Below, in pieces: positions 54,017 to 62,673 of a DNA stretch of 64,000 nucleotides. Both the position numbers and the translations under genes were made by a program. Below the pieces are notes generated by a model. The model had not been told where the DNA came from. It saw only the letters and a program-made list of their open reading frames with translations, and ran no database searches. The DNA is taken from the NCBI RefSeq assembly GCF_030409875.1, contig NZ_JAUFQR010000001.1, positions 1,178,001 to 1,242,000 of the forward strand, in the 5' to 3' direction. The stretch's first letter is position 1, and every line of letters begins with the position of its first letter. The stretch is from Chryseobacterium tructae. GTDB taxonomy: Bacteria > Bacteroidota > Bacteroidia > Flavobacteriales > Weeksellaceae.

Positions 54017-54529
54017 TTACATCCATCCTAATTTAGATAAATATCTTTCCTCAATAATATTCAGATGGTGATAATTATGACCAATAATCAGTTTTCCTAT
54101 CGTTTCCACGGAGATTTCATTGCCATTGGCCATTCCAATATTTTGTAAAGAGGAAGGTTTCATGGTTTCCAATAGAATCTGAGAAGATTTTCTTACCAAT
54201 TTATATTCTTCCAATAAAGATTCTAAAGATCTCTCACTGGCAAAAGATTGCTCGGCATATTCATTTTCATCAAATCCCGGAAGGTTGTTTTTATCTCCTC
54301 TGGCGAAAGCTAATATTCTGTATTGAAAAACTCTTTCCGTATCGGATAAGTGGAGCAACAATTCCTTTAGTGTCCATTTACCTTCAGCGTAGGCAAATTT
54401 TGATTGTTCTTCGGTAAGGTTAGAGTAAATTCCGACCGTTCTATTTTCTGATACTTTTAATTCAGTCAACCAATCTCCTGATGGGATCAGGTCTAAATAT
54501 CTTTGAATGTATTTTTGAAAATCTGTCAT
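54017..54529 (-). CDS. DinB-family protein
   Basis: 170 residues from the ATG at 54529 (Met-Thr-Asp-Phe-Gln-Lys). Family marks are Trp-Thr-Leu-Lys-Glu-Leu-Leu-Leu-His-Leu-Ser-Asp-Thr-Glu-Arg and, near the end, Gly-His-Asn-Tyr-His-His-Leu-Asn-Ile-Ile; the three histidines would bind a divalent metal. These four-helix proteins include thiol transferases and unknowns. No adjacent partner gives the substrate. Confidence 0.85.
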   Translation of the reverse strand: MTDFQKYIQRYLDLIPSGDWLTELKVSENRTVGIYSNLTEEQSKFAYAEGKWTLKELLLHLSDTERVFQYRILAFARGDKNNLPGFDENEYAEQSFASERSLESLLEEYKLVRKSSQILLETMKPSSLQNIGMANGNEISVETIGKLIIGHNYHHLNIIEERYLSKLGWM

Positions 54530-54539
54530 AGTTTTAAAA

Positions 54540-54610
54540 TTTAACAATTTAGCAGTCTAAGAATGTAACAATCATTGGTAAACCGTTAAACTGATACATT
54601 GTTATATTAT
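54540..54610. repeat. Copy of a short dispersed repeat (TAAACTGATAnATTGTTAnATT)
   Basis: The 54586-54609 sequence (GTTAAACTGATACATTGTTATATT) matches 63523-63546 (GCTAAACTGATATATTGTTACATT) with only a few differences. Both sit in spacers between genes, so this is a dispersed repeat in the genome. The function is unknown. Confidence 0.55.
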
Positions 54611-55053
54611 TTATTTGTCCATTCGTAAAAATTCACAGAGTCATAGAGTTCAAAGCCGCAGGCAGGATACAGCTGATTTCCTACATCATTACCCTTTCCT
54701 GTTTCAAGCAAAACTCCGCAGGCGTTTGAAGCCTTACATAATTCTTTTGACTTTTCAATAAGTTCTTTGGAGTAGCCTTTTCCTCTGTGGTGAGCATTAA
54801 CATATAAATCATTCAGTAACCAATAGCGTTGCATTCTTGTAGATGAAAATATTGGATATAACTGCACAAAACCAATAAGGATACCATTTTCTTCTGTAAC
54901 GAAAATTTCAGAGTCTTTGTTTTCAAGCCTTTCCTGAAGAAAATCTGAAGCTGCAGGGATATCTGATGATTTATGGTAGAATATTCTGTATTGATCAAAT
55001 AGTTCAGCGAGTTGAGGTAAATCTGCAACGACTGCTTTTCTTGTGTTTTTCAT
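54607..55053 (-). CDS. GNAT-family N-acetyltransferase
   Basis: 148 residues. Acetyl-CoA site: Val-Asn-Ala-His-His-Arg-Gly-Lys-Gly-Tyr-Ser-Lys-Glu-Leu, then Gly-Asn-Asp-Val-Gly-Asn-Gln-Leu-Tyr-Pro-Ala-Cys-Gly-Phe-Glu. It starts Met-Lys-Asn-Thr-Arg-Lys-Ala-Val. The substrate is unknown. Confidence 0.85.
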   Translation of the reverse strand: MKNTRKAVVADLPQLAELFDQYRIFYHKSSDIPAASDFLQERLENKDSEIFVTEENGILIGFVQLYPIFSSTRMQRYWLLNDLYVNAHHRGKGYSKELIEKSKELCKASNACGVLLETGKGNDVGNQLYPACGFELYDSVNFYEWTNK

Positions 55054-55073
55054 ATGTATTTGGTGTGATAATA

Positions 55074-55107
55074 AAAATGAGAAAGATATTAAATCCTTCT
55101 CATTTTA
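55074..55107 (-). terminator. Terminator of the cystathionine gamma-synthase-like gene
   Basis: AAAATGAGAAG and CTTTCTCATTTT (minus strand) form a stem with a short AT loop and T-rich tail, lying 15 bases past the stop of the gene at 55122. Confidence 0.7.
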
Positions 55108-55121
55108 TTGATTGTAATGTT

Positions 55122-56260
55122 TTAAGAAAAAGCTTTTTCCAGATCTGCAATAAGATCTTCGGCGTCTTCAATTCCAACGCTTAAACGAACAAGGTCATCT
55201 GTGATTCCCAATTCAGCACGTTTTTCAGCCGGAATAGAAGCGTGAGTCATTAAAGCAGGATGGTTTGCCAGAGATTCTACTCCTCCTAAAGATTCTGCTA
55301 ATGTAAATACTCTTACTTTTTCAAGGAACTTGATCGCATCCTCTTTCTTTCCGGATTTGAAAGTGAAGGATACCATTCCTCCAGATTCTTTCATTTGAGA
55401 TTTTGCAAGCTCGTATTGAGGGTGAGATTCTAGTCCCGGATAAATTACTTTATCTACTGCAGGATGAGTTTCAAGATATTTTGCTACAGCAAGACCATTA
55501 TCAGAATGTCTTTGCATTCTTAATGCTAATGTTTTGATTCCTCTTAATACAAGATAAGAATCGTGAGGGCCTAAAATACCACCACTTGCAAATTGAATAA
55601 AGTGAAGTTTTTCACCCAATTCTGCATCTTTAGCAATAAGGGCACCAGCAATGACGTCAGAATGTCCTCCTAAATATTTGGTAGCAGAGTGCATTACGAT
55701 ATCAGCTCCCAGATCAATAGGTCTTTGGATGTATGGTGTTGCGAAAGTATTGTCTACAGCAACTAAGATATCTTTCCTTTAGCAATGTCTACAACAGCTT
55801 TGATGTCTACCAGTTTCATCAATGGGTTTGTTGGAGTTTCTACCCAGATTAGCTTTGTTTTATCTGTAATAACATCAGCAATTTTAGAAACATCATCAAA
55901 ATTCACAAACGTGAACTTCAGCTGATATTTTTCGAAAAGTCTGGTGAACATTCTGTAAGTACCACCGTAAAGATCATCTACAGCAATGACTTCATCACCA
56001 GGGTTTAATAGTTTCAAAACACAATCTATAGCAGCAAGTCCAGAACCGAAAGCTAAGCCTCTCGCTCCGTTTTCAATGCTTGCTAAAGAATCTTCTAACG
56101 CCTGTCTTGTAGGGTTAGCTGCTCTTGAATATTCATATCCGGAGTGTACTCCAGGGCTTTTCTGTGCAAACGTAGAGGTTAAAAATACAGGAACATTTAC
56201 AGATCCCGTTGCAGACTCATGATGCTGCCCTCCGTGAATTACTTTAGTATTAAAATTCAT
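55122..56260 (-). CDS. Cystathionine gamma-synthase/lyase-type PLP enzyme (frame broken once)
   Basis: About 380 residues in two frames. The PLP lysine lies in His-Ser-Ala-Thr-Lys-Tyr-Leu-Gly-Gly-His-Ser-Asp; Tyr-Glu-Tyr-Ser-Arg and Ala-Asn-Pro-Thr-Arg fit the cofactor and substrate site. The frame breaks at the TTT at 55773-55775; one base more gives Gly-Lys-Asp-Ile-Leu-Val-Ala-Val-Asp-Asn-Thr-Phe-Ala and links the halves. The family includes gamma-synthase, gamma-lyase and beta-lyase forms, and the exact reaction in sulfur amino acid metabolism cannot be told from sequence. Its own promoter and terminator suggest a single-gene unit. Confidence 0.9.
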
Positions 56261-56375
56261 ATTTATATAATTTGATAATTTGAAAATTCAATAATTTGAA
56301 AATGAAATTGATACTGTTACAAATATCAGTCCTTTTATTTTCAGATCCTTAAATTACTTCATTCTCAAATTGTTT

Positions 56376-56699
56376 TTATTTTATCGCCGATTTTACAGCA
56401 AATTCTTCCGCAACTTCTTCCAACCATTGTGCTACATCTTCCTCTCCGGTTGCTCTTTGGTACGTATTTCCTAAAGAAACTAAAATCTGATGGATAAACA
56501 TCTTCATCTGGTCTACAGGCATTTCCTTTGTCCAAAGATCGATTCTTAAAGCCTCCATTGTTTTATCATCCCATACAGAGATCATGGTAGCCTTTGTTTC
56601 CTCTTTTTCAACACCCCCATCCTGAGCATTCCATGTAATGTTTTCCGGAACGTGGTTTTCATCAAGCTCTACATCTATCGTAATCTGAGTTTTTCTCAT
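56376..56699 (-). CDS. gldC: Gliding motility protein GldC
   Basis: 107 residues, the length of GldC. It begins Met-Arg-Lys-Thr-Gln-Ile-Thr-Ile-Asp-Val-Glu-Leu-Asp-Glu-Asn-His-Val-Pro and carries Ile-Thr-Trp-Asn-Ala-Gln-Asp-Gly-Gly, with Trp-Thr-Lys-Glu-Met-Pro-Val-Asp-Gln-Met-Lys and Leu-Gly-Asn-Thr-Tyr-Gln-Arg-Ala-Thr-Gly. Usually gldB is next to it; here 3.2 kb of ABC genes lie between. GldC is soluble and its exact role in gliding is unclear. Confidence 0.88.
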   Translation of the reverse strand: MRKTQITIDVELDENHVPENITWNAQDGGVEKEETKATMISVWDDKTMEALRIDLWTKEMPVDQMKMFIHQILVSLGNTYQRATGEEDVAQWLEEVAEEFAVKSAIK

Positions 56700-56724
56700 A
56701 TCAATCTAAAAATTTTTGGCAAAG

Positions 56725-58923
56725 TTAATACTTCTTAAGCTTATCCAAAATTTCTACGAAATTATCTTCATCAGGAAATGGACTATTTAGGTTGAAAACT
56801 TTCCCTGCAGGATCAATAATAATAAATCTTGGAATAGATTGGATTTTATAACGAGTCATGAATTCACTAGCATTAGATAGCCAGAACTGAGGCGTTTTTG
56901 AAGGTTTTGTTTTTAAATAGTTTTGCCATTTGGATTGGCTTTCATCCAGGCTTATAGAAATAAACTGAATGTTATCATAATAATGATACTGGCGGCTTCT
57001 GGTATCAAATACCGGTCGGATCTGCTTACATGGCCCACACCAGGTTGCCCACAGATCAATAATTACATGTTTTCCTCTGTATTCGGAAAGAAGGTGAGCT
57101 TTTCCTTTGGCGTCAATGAATTTTAAATCAGGAAAAGGAGCTCCTTTTTGAGATATATTGAGCTGTTCAAGTTTGGATGCTGCTAATTTTTTGTAATCAT
57201 GATTGTTCAACATTTGAAATTCTCGGGAAAAGAGTTGATTTCGGGAAGTACTATCAGATTCAAGTTCCATACTTTTTACAAGATGCCTAGTGAGTAAGCG
57301 ATCTTTGCTAATATTACTTGGTAAAGCGTTCAATTTTATAAAAAGGAGACTGTCCGGATTAGATAATCTTTCTTTATCGGTAAGCATCTGATCTAGTTTA
57401 TACTGAAGATAATCATCATTTTTACTTAGTAAAACAGTTGGGCTGGTGATTCTTGCATTCAGCTCATTTAAAAAAGCTTTAGGAGGTGCGAATTTAGGAT
57501 CGTCCCATGAAGTCATTTTTCTATAATTACTAATTTCATTCAGGTATTGGATAGCCAATAGTTGTTTTCGATACGCTAAATATTCATCAGATAAAGCATT
57601 GTTTTCAGTATCGGTATAATGGCTGAGTTTGTCAATGTTTTTCTCCCAGTCAGCTTGTGCCAATTCATAAAACTTTTTCGGATTATCATTGTACTTTTGC
57701 TGCTCAATAGAGTAGGATAGTTCATATCCGAATCCATCCTCTTTATTTTTGTACTCTTGCTCTGCAGAGCGATTAGACGTAAGGAAATATTTGATATTGG
57801 CTGCATTGCAGTCGATAATGAAATTAAAATAATCTCCATTTCCCATCATGAAATCAATCTTTTTATTTCCAAATTCAAGGCTGTACTGGTCGAATGGGAG
57901 CTTTTGCTTGCTTTTCCATAGAAATGCTCCATTTTTGATTGCAGCACTTCCTATTTTTTTATGGAAATCTTTGGAGAATATCTTAACGGAATCTATTTTA
58001 AGGTCTGTAGAAATTTTTCCCTGAACTAGTACTTCTGTCCCTTCACTTCTATAAGATTTAGGCTTCTGTAGAATAAAAAATGCTCCAGCTGTGATGAAGA
58101 TGAATACAGCTGAAAAAATGATCTGTTTTTTATTTTTTAAAAAAGCCGTTTTAAATCCTTTCCCTTTGTACCAGAAATAACCGATAATAAGAAATACAAG
58201 AGCCCAGAAAATACTTAAATATTCACTATAGGTAATAAAATGGCTCAGGCTCTTTATATTGGTAGATTGACAAAGGATATATAGTGAATTGTATGGACAG
58301 AAAGGAAGAGACACTTTCTGAACCAAAGAAAATATATTGATGATGAGTCCCAGAATTCCTATAAGAAATGCCCAGATAAATCCTGGAAAAGCAACAGATA
58401 TACACAATTGAAGGGCTGCAATCCCTAATATGGCAACACAGAGCCTTATGAATGTTTTTAAAACCCATATGGTATCAAACGTGAGGAGTTTTACTTCACT
58501 AGGATTTATATAGTAATCTAATAATGAAAACAGAATGGTAAATCCAATATAAGAAGCAATACATATAATAATTAAGATCAATACAACCAGGTATTTTGAA
58601 AAATACAGCTGAAATTTACTGATTGGCTGGGTTTCCATAAGCTGCCAGCCATTATTTTTATGATCTGTTTGGGCAATTCTGTTAGCTGCGATTACGATGT
58701 AAAGCAGAAGCAGAAACATACAAAATGCTTTAAGGTTACCACTTATGGCTTCTTCAAAAACAGAATAAGGAAGATCTTCCGGTGTGAGAAATGTAGGGCT
58801 ATAAATTTGGAATAAAAATACTGTAAAAGGAATTAAAAGCCCCATAATTAATGCCAGATATACCAAACCCAGCCCTTTTATTTTCAGCCATTCCGTATGG
58901 ACTAATGTAATTAATTTTTTCAT
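56725..58923 (-). CDS. ABC permease fused to a TlpA-like thioredoxin
   Basis: 732 residues. About 1-285 is an ABC-2 type permease with seven or so hydrophobic helices; the Leu-Met-Glu-Thr-Gln-Pro-Ile-Ser motif in its second loop is seen in lantibiotic-immunity type permeases. About 290-590 is a linker with a DUF4369-like start. About 590-732 is a TlpA-like thioredoxin with Trp-Ala-Thr-Trp-Cys-Gly-Pro-Cys-Lys (active Cys pair). The whole is one open frame. If the thioredoxin is outside the cytoplasm, the protein would tie export to disulfide reduction. The fusion is unusual; it lies 11 bases after the ATPase gene. Confidence 0.8.
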   Translation of the reverse strand: MKKLITLVHTEWLKIKGLGLVYLALIMGLLIPFTVFLFQIYSPTFLTPEDLPYSVFEEAISGNLKAFCMFLLLLYIVIAANRIAQTDHKNNGWQLMETQPISKFQLYFSKYLVVLILIIICIASYIGFTILFSLLDYYINPSEVKLLTFDTIWVLKTFIRLCVAILGIAALQLCISVAFPGFIWAFLIGILGLIINIFSLVQKVSLPFCPYNSLYILCQSTNIKSLSHFITYSEYLSIFWALVFLIIGYFWYKGKGFKTAFLKNKKQIIFSAVFIFITAGAFFILQKPKSYRSEGTEVLVQGKISTDLKIDSVKIFSKDFHKKIGSAAIKNGAFLWKSKQKLPFDQYSLEFGNKKIDFMMGNGDYFNFIIDCNAANIKYFLTSNRSAEQEYKNKEDGFGYELSYSIEQQKYNDNPKKFYELAQADWEKNIDKLSHYTDTENNALSDEYLAYRKQLLAIQYLNEISNYRKMTSWDDPKFAPPKAFLNELNARITSPTVLLSKNDDYLQYKLDQMLTDKERLSNPDSLLFIKLNALPSNISKDRLLTRHLVKSMELESDSTSRNQLFSREFQMLNNHDYKKLAASKLEQLNISQKGAPFPDLKFIDAKGKAHLLSEYRGKHVIIDLWATWCGPCKQIRPVFDTRSRQYHYYDNIQFISISLDESQSKWQNYLKTKPSKTPQFWLSNASEFMTRYKIQSIPRFIIIDPAGKVFNLNSPFPDEDNFVEILDKLKKY

Positions 58924-58934
58924 TGGTGTTGAGT

Positions 58935-59837
58935 TTAGTTTTTAGTAATTTCCATGAACCAGTCTTCCAATCCTGCACTGTTTCTGATCTCAAAAATTTC
59001 AGCATCTTTAAGTACCAGAATTTTGGTAAGCTTAGTAATGTCTTCTTTGGATTGAACGGTTACTTCTATGGTATGATGGTCGATGATTTGCGCTGTATAA
59101 TTCTCCGGAATATATTGTATAAAGGAAGAAGGCTCATTTAATCCTATCCTCACACGATTATGCCGATAATAAGTATTGAGTTCTTCAACACTTCCTGAAA
59201 ATTTGATAGCGCCATTGGAAATGATAGCCAGATGAGTCACCATTTTCTCTACTTCCTGTAATAGATGGCTTGAAATAAATATAGTAATCCCTTGTTCTTT
59301 ATTCAGTTTAAGTAATAATTCACGAATTTCCAGCATTCCATTCGGATCAAGACCGTTTACAGGTTCATCAAGAATTAAAAGCTCCGGAGATCCAAGAAGG
59401 GTCATGGCAATAGCCAGCCTTTGTTTCATTCCTAATGAATACCTTTTCATCTTTACATTTCTGTTTTCCCAAAGATCTACAAGATGCAGAACTCTTTCAC
59501 ATTCAGAATCGGGGAGATCTCTTAATTGAGAAAGAATAATAAGATTATCCCATCCTGATAAATGATCATAAAAAGCAGGGCTGTCTATGAGACTTCCAAT
59601 TTTTTGAAATCCATTAGGGTAGAGTAGTGTAAGATTTTTACTAAATATTTCGATGGCATTATTTTCATCGGGAAGATTTCCCAGCATGACTTTCATGGTT
59701 GTTGATTTTCCGGCTCCGTTGGCTCCCAGAAATCCAAAAATACTTCCTTTAGGGACAGCAAGACTTACATTTTTGAGAATGAGTTTATTTTTGGTGAATC
59801 CATAGTTGAGATTACGGATGTTAATTAGATTTTCCAT
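58935..59837 (-). CDS. ABC transporter ATP-binding protein, lantibiotic-protection/BcrA-like
   Basis: 300 residues. Walker A is Gly-Ala-Asn-Gly-Ala-Gly-Lys-Ser-Thr-Thr, signature Tyr-Ser-Leu-Gly-Met-Lys-Gln-Arg, Walker B Leu-Leu-Ile-Leu-Asp-Glu-Pro, and Ser-Ser-His-Leu-Leu the H-loop. The Gly-Leu-Asp-Pro-Asn-Gly-Met after Walker B and the permease partner match lantibiotic-protection or BcrA-type transporters. The gene is 11 bases upstream of the permease-thioredoxin gene. Confidence 0.92.
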   Translation of the reverse strand: MENLINIRNLNYGFTKNKLILKNVSLAVPKGSIFGFLGANGAGKSTTMKVMLGNLPDENNAIEIFSKNLTLLYPNGFQKIGSLIDSPAFYDHLSGWDNLIILSQLRDLPDSECERVLHLVDLWENRNVKMKRYSLGMKQRLAIAMTLLGSPELLILDEPVNGLDPNGMLEIRELLLKLNKEQGITIFISSHLLQEVEKMVTHLAIISNGAIKFSGSVEELNTYYRHNRVRIGLNEPSSFIQYIPENYTAQIIDHHTIEVTVQSKEDITKLTKILVLKDAEIFEIRNSAGLEDWFMEITKN

Positions 59838-59861
59838 AGATACTTGTGTGATGGTTATGAA

Positions 59862-59895
59862 TAAAAAAAGACTTTCTGTAATTACAAAAAGTCTT
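59862..59895 (-). terminator. Terminator of gldB
   Basis: AAGACTTTTTGTA and TACAGAAAGTCTT (minus strand) pair over an ATT loop and are followed by TTTTTTT, 20 bases past the gldB stop. It separates gldB from the ABC operon. Confidence 0.75.
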
Positions 59896-59915
59896 ATATA
59901 AGTATGAGGTTCAGG

Positions 59916-60902
59916 TTATTTTGTTACACGAGGCTTATATCCTGATTCGTTAAAAATTTTAGTAGCATCCATCTTTAGAAATTCTTTCAGTTGTGTGTCT
60001 GGTTTTTCTTTAAAGTACGCTTTACAGATCTGCCATCCTGTGAAAATTCCAATTTGTGGGGAAGATTCGTTGTCGATTTCAGTGTAGAACTTTGAGAATG
60101 GCCCCGGAGCAATAAAACGCTCACCCAGTCTTGGGTCATCACCAAATAAGAGATTGCTTTCCACAAAATAATTCCAGATATTGGCTTCATTATAAGTAGC
60201 CCATTCGTATTGCTTTTGGGTATAATTCATTTTCAGATAATCAGGGAAATCAGGAAGAAAAGCGTCCTGCAAGATCATTACTTTTCCATTAAGAATAACC
60301 TGATCTATGAATTTCTGATGATCCGGAGACTCCGTGACAATATTTTCAGCAAAAAGTTGAGAAACTTTAGGAACAATATTCTGTGGATTCATCGACTTCT
60401 GGAAATATTGTTCAAGTCCTTTATAATGAGCATTACCATCTCCCATAAAACCTGTAATATCTATGAATAAAAGATTTTTCTTTTCATCATAAAAGATAGG
60501 ATCCTGAACCATTTGAAGAGCCGATGAAAATAGATATACCTTGGGACTTTTAAATTGTGGGAAGTAGTATTTGATATGGGAAAATAATCCCTGAAGTTCT
60601 TTCTGTAATTTAGTCTGATCTATTTTCCCGATAGCTTCTTTATAGATTTTTATTTCTTCTGTGTCAATTCTTCTTTTGGCAAAATCTGCATCAGAAACAG
60701 TTCCCTGAAACCATGGGAATTGTGCCTTAAATTGATCCAACGGAATATTGGGGTTATAAAGTTCTTTAGAAATATCCGTCATTTCAATTTTTTCGGAGGG
60801 ATCTTTTACTTCTACTTTCCATTGGTTTTCCGGTTCTTTTTTGCAAGAATTCAGTCCCGCAATTAAAATAGAAGAAAGGGCAATATATCTGAAAATCTTC
60901 AT
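59916..60902 (-). CDS. gldB: Gliding motility lipoprotein GldB
   Basis: 328 residues. The lipobox Gly-Leu-Asn-Ser-Cys gives a lipidated Cys20. Family marks are Phe-Pro-Trp-Phe-Gln-Gly near residue 63, Tyr-Tyr-Phe-Pro-Gln-Phe-Lys-Ser-Pro-Lys-Val-Tyr, Phe-Ile-Asp-Ile-Thr-Gly-Phe-Met-Gly-Asp-Gly, and Gly-Pro-Phe-Ser-Lys-Phe-Tyr-Thr-Glu near the end. GldB is needed for gliding and type IX secretion in Flavobacterium johnsoniae. Gliding of this organism is not implied; Chryseobacterium keep gld genes mainly for type IX secretion. Confidence 0.93.
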   Translation of the reverse strand: MKIFRYIALSSILIAGLNSCKKEPENQWKVEVKDPSEKIEMTDISKELYNPNIPLDQFKAQFPWFQGTVSDADFAKRRIDTEEIKIYKEAIGKIDQTKLQKELQGLFSHIKYYFPQFKSPKVYLFSSALQMVQDPIFYDEKKNLLFIDITGFMGDGNAHYKGLEQYFQKSMNPQNIVPKVSQLFAENIVTESPDHQKFIDQVILNGKVMILQDAFLPDFPDYLKMNYTQKQYEWATYNEANIWNYFVESNLLFGDDPRLGERFIAPGPFSKFYTEIDNESSPQIGIFTGWQICKAYFKEKPDTQLKEFLKMDATKIFNESGYKPRVTK

Positions 60903-60954
60903 TATTTTTACATAGATTTAAGGTTTACAAAAGTAAGGATTAAATGCAAAATTC

Positions 60955-61599
60955 ATGATGAAAATTAAAATATTTACAACCCTCCTTTTTATTTTCGGAT
61001 TTATTTTTTTTCAGGCTCAAAAGCTTGAGTTTAAAGATAAAAATCTGGAAAAAGCAATCCTTGAAAATTTTGATGTAAACAAAGATGGAATGATTACCCA
61101 GCCCGAAGCAGAAGCAATTAATAACCTGTTTCTGGTTCAAAAAGGAATTACTTCTACAGATGATCTGCATTTCTTTAAAAATGTAAAAATGATAATGCTG
61201 GATGATAATACGATTCCGGTGATTGTTCTGAAAGATATGGACAAGTTGAACCTGTTTTCGTGTACAGGTTGTAAAGCAACATCATTTAAAGCAGAAAACT
61301 TGAAACATTTGACTTCTTTATACATTGATAATAACCTTTTAGAAGGAATCTCATTAAAAGATACACCCAAAATTGACCAATTAACATTATCTTTAAATCA
61401 GCTAAAAATAATAGACCTTTCTCAGCTGAAAAATTTAAGAAGATTAAATGTAGAACACAACAAAATCCAACACATTGATATTTCAGGAAACCCCATTTTA
61501 CAAACTTTAAATGTAGGCGGAAACAAAATAAAAGAAGCAGACATAAAGAAAGGAATAACGAAAGAGGTAACCATATTTGGAGCTGATGAACAAAACTAA
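60955..61599 (+). CDS. Secreted leucine-rich-repeat protein with EF-hand-like start
   Basis: 214 residues. Signal peptide ends Phe-Gln-Ala-Gln. An EF-hand or dockerin-like loop Asp-Val-Asn-Lys-Asp-Gly-Met-Ile-Thr follows at about 40-50. Then about seven leucine-rich repeats (Leu-x2-Leu-x-Leu-x2-Asn pattern: Asp-Asn-Asn-Leu-Leu-Glu-Gly-Ile-Ser-Leu, Arg-Arg-Leu-Asn-Val-Glu-His-Asn-Lys-Ile). A surface or periplasmic protein-binding role is likely, partner unknown. It is divergent from gldB with a 52-base gap. Confidence 0.8.
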   Translation: MMKIKIFTTLLFIFGFIFFQAQKLEFKDKNLEKAILENFDVNKDGMITQPEAEAINNLFLVQKGITSTDDLHFFKNVKMIMLDDNTIPVIVLKDMDKLNLFSCTGCKATSFKAENLKHLTSLYIDNNLLEGISLKDTPKIDQLTLSLNQLKIIDLSQLKNLRRLNVEHNKIQHIDISGNPILQTLNVGGNKIKEADIKKGITKEVTIFGADEQN

Positions 61600-61603
61600 T
61601 AGT

Positions 61604-62125
61604 ATGAAAATAGAAACCGAAAGACTTATTTTAAGAGAACTTGAAGACACTGATTTTGAACGAATGTTCCTTATGGATTCTGACCCTGAGGTAATGAAAT
61701 ACCTTGGAACTCCCGTAACAAATCTGGATGAATCAAAGGAGATCATCAAAATGATCAGGAAACAATATGAGGAAAATGGAGTAGGAAGATGGGCGGTCAT
61801 TGAAAAAGAAAGCGGATTACTGATAGGATGGTGCGGTTTAAAACTATTAAAAGAACCTATCAATGGGCATGTAGAAACTTTGGATCTTGGGTATCGTTTT
61901 ATTCCTGAGTTTTGGGGCAAAGGATACGCTTGGGAAGCCGCAAAGGCTACACTGGATTATGGTTTTAATGAATTGAAAGCAAATACAATATATGCTTTTG
62001 CCGATGCCGGAAATTCAGGTTCTCATTATATCTTAACAAAAATGGGCTTTGAAAATACAGGTGCATTTGAAGACTCAGGAGTCAAATGTTTTTGGTATGA
62101 ACTGAAGCGTGAAAAATATATTTAA
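61604..62125 (+). CDS. GNAT-family N-acetyltransferase, RimJ/RimL-like
   Basis: 173 residues from the ATG at 61604, where Met-Lys-Ile-Glu-Thr-Glu-Arg-Leu-Ile-Leu-Arg-Glu-Leu begins; an earlier GTG would overlap the LRR gene. Acetyl-CoA motif: Tyr-Arg-Phe-Ile-Pro-Glu-Phe-Trp-Gly-Lys-Gly-Tyr-Ala-Trp-Glu-Ala, then Asn-Ser-Gly-Ser-His-Tyr-Ile-Leu-Thr-Lys-Met-Gly-Phe. It lies four bases after the LRR gene stop and four before the next gene. Confidence 0.88.
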   Translation: MKIETERLILRELEDTDFERMFLMDSDPEVMKYLGTPVTNLDESKEIIKMIRKQYEENGVGRWAVIEKESGLLIGWCGLKLLKEPINGHVETLDLGYRFIPEFWGKGYAWEAAKATLDYGFNELKANTIYAFADAGNSGSHYILTKMGFENTGAFEDSGVKCFWYELKREKYI

Positions 62126-62129
62126 TATC

Positions 62130-62660
62130 ATGACGATACGACAGGAAGAGGAAAAGGATTATCAAAAGGTCTTTCAGCTTATAGAAGAAGCATTCTGGGA
62201 AATGGAGCACAGTGATCATCAGGAACATTTTCTCGTTGAAAAATTAAGAGAATCTGAAGCTTTTATTCCAGAACTCTCATTGGTAGCAGAAGATGAAAAT
62301 GGCAATATTGCCGGACACATTTTGTTTACAAAGCTTAAAATTGAAAATGACTCAGAAACTTATGAGTCGTTAGCGCTAGCCCCTGTTTCTGTTAAACCTG
62401 ATTCTCAAAATAAAGGAATTGGTGGTCAGTTGATTCTTTATGGACATCAAATTGCTAAAGAACTGGGATATGATTCTGTCATTTTAATTGGCCATGAAAA
62501 TTATTATCCAAGGTTTGGTTACAAAAAAACAAGTAATTTTGGGATTTCATTTCCGTTTGAAATTCCGGAAGAAAACGGAATGGCCATTGAGTTGGTAAAA
62601 GACGGATTAAAAAATAAAAAAGGGATAGTGAAATATCCTAAAGAATTTGGAATAGATTAA
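62130..62660 (+). CDS. GNAT-family N-acetyltransferase, YhbS-like
   Basis: 176 residues starting Met-Thr-Ile-Arg-Gln-Glu-Glu-Glu-Lys-Asp at 62130. Matches: Leu-Ala-Leu-Ala-Pro-Val-Ser-Val-Lys-Pro-Asp-Ser-Gln-Asn-Lys-Gly-Ile-Gly-Gly-Gln-Leu, and Gly-His-Glu-Asn-Tyr-Tyr-Pro-Arg-Phe-Gly-Tyr, both seen in YhbS-type proteins. Acceptor unknown. It is in line with the LRR, acetyltransferase and nadE genes (4 and 13 base gaps). Confidence 0.88.
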   Translation: MTIRQEEEKDYQKVFQLIEEAFWEMEHSDHQEHFLVEKLRESEAFIPELSLVAEDENGNIAGHILFTKLKIENDSETYESLALAPVSVKPDSQNKGIGGQLILYGHQIAKELGYDSVILIGHENYYPRFGYKKTSNFGISFPFEIPEENGMAIELVKDGLKNKKGIVKYPKEFGID

Positions 62661-62673
62661 AAAAATATAAACG

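Noticed and set aside
54607..55053. Antibiotic-modifying acetyltransferase
   Set aside because: Only the general GNAT fold is visible; nothing in sequence or neighbours points to a drug substrate.
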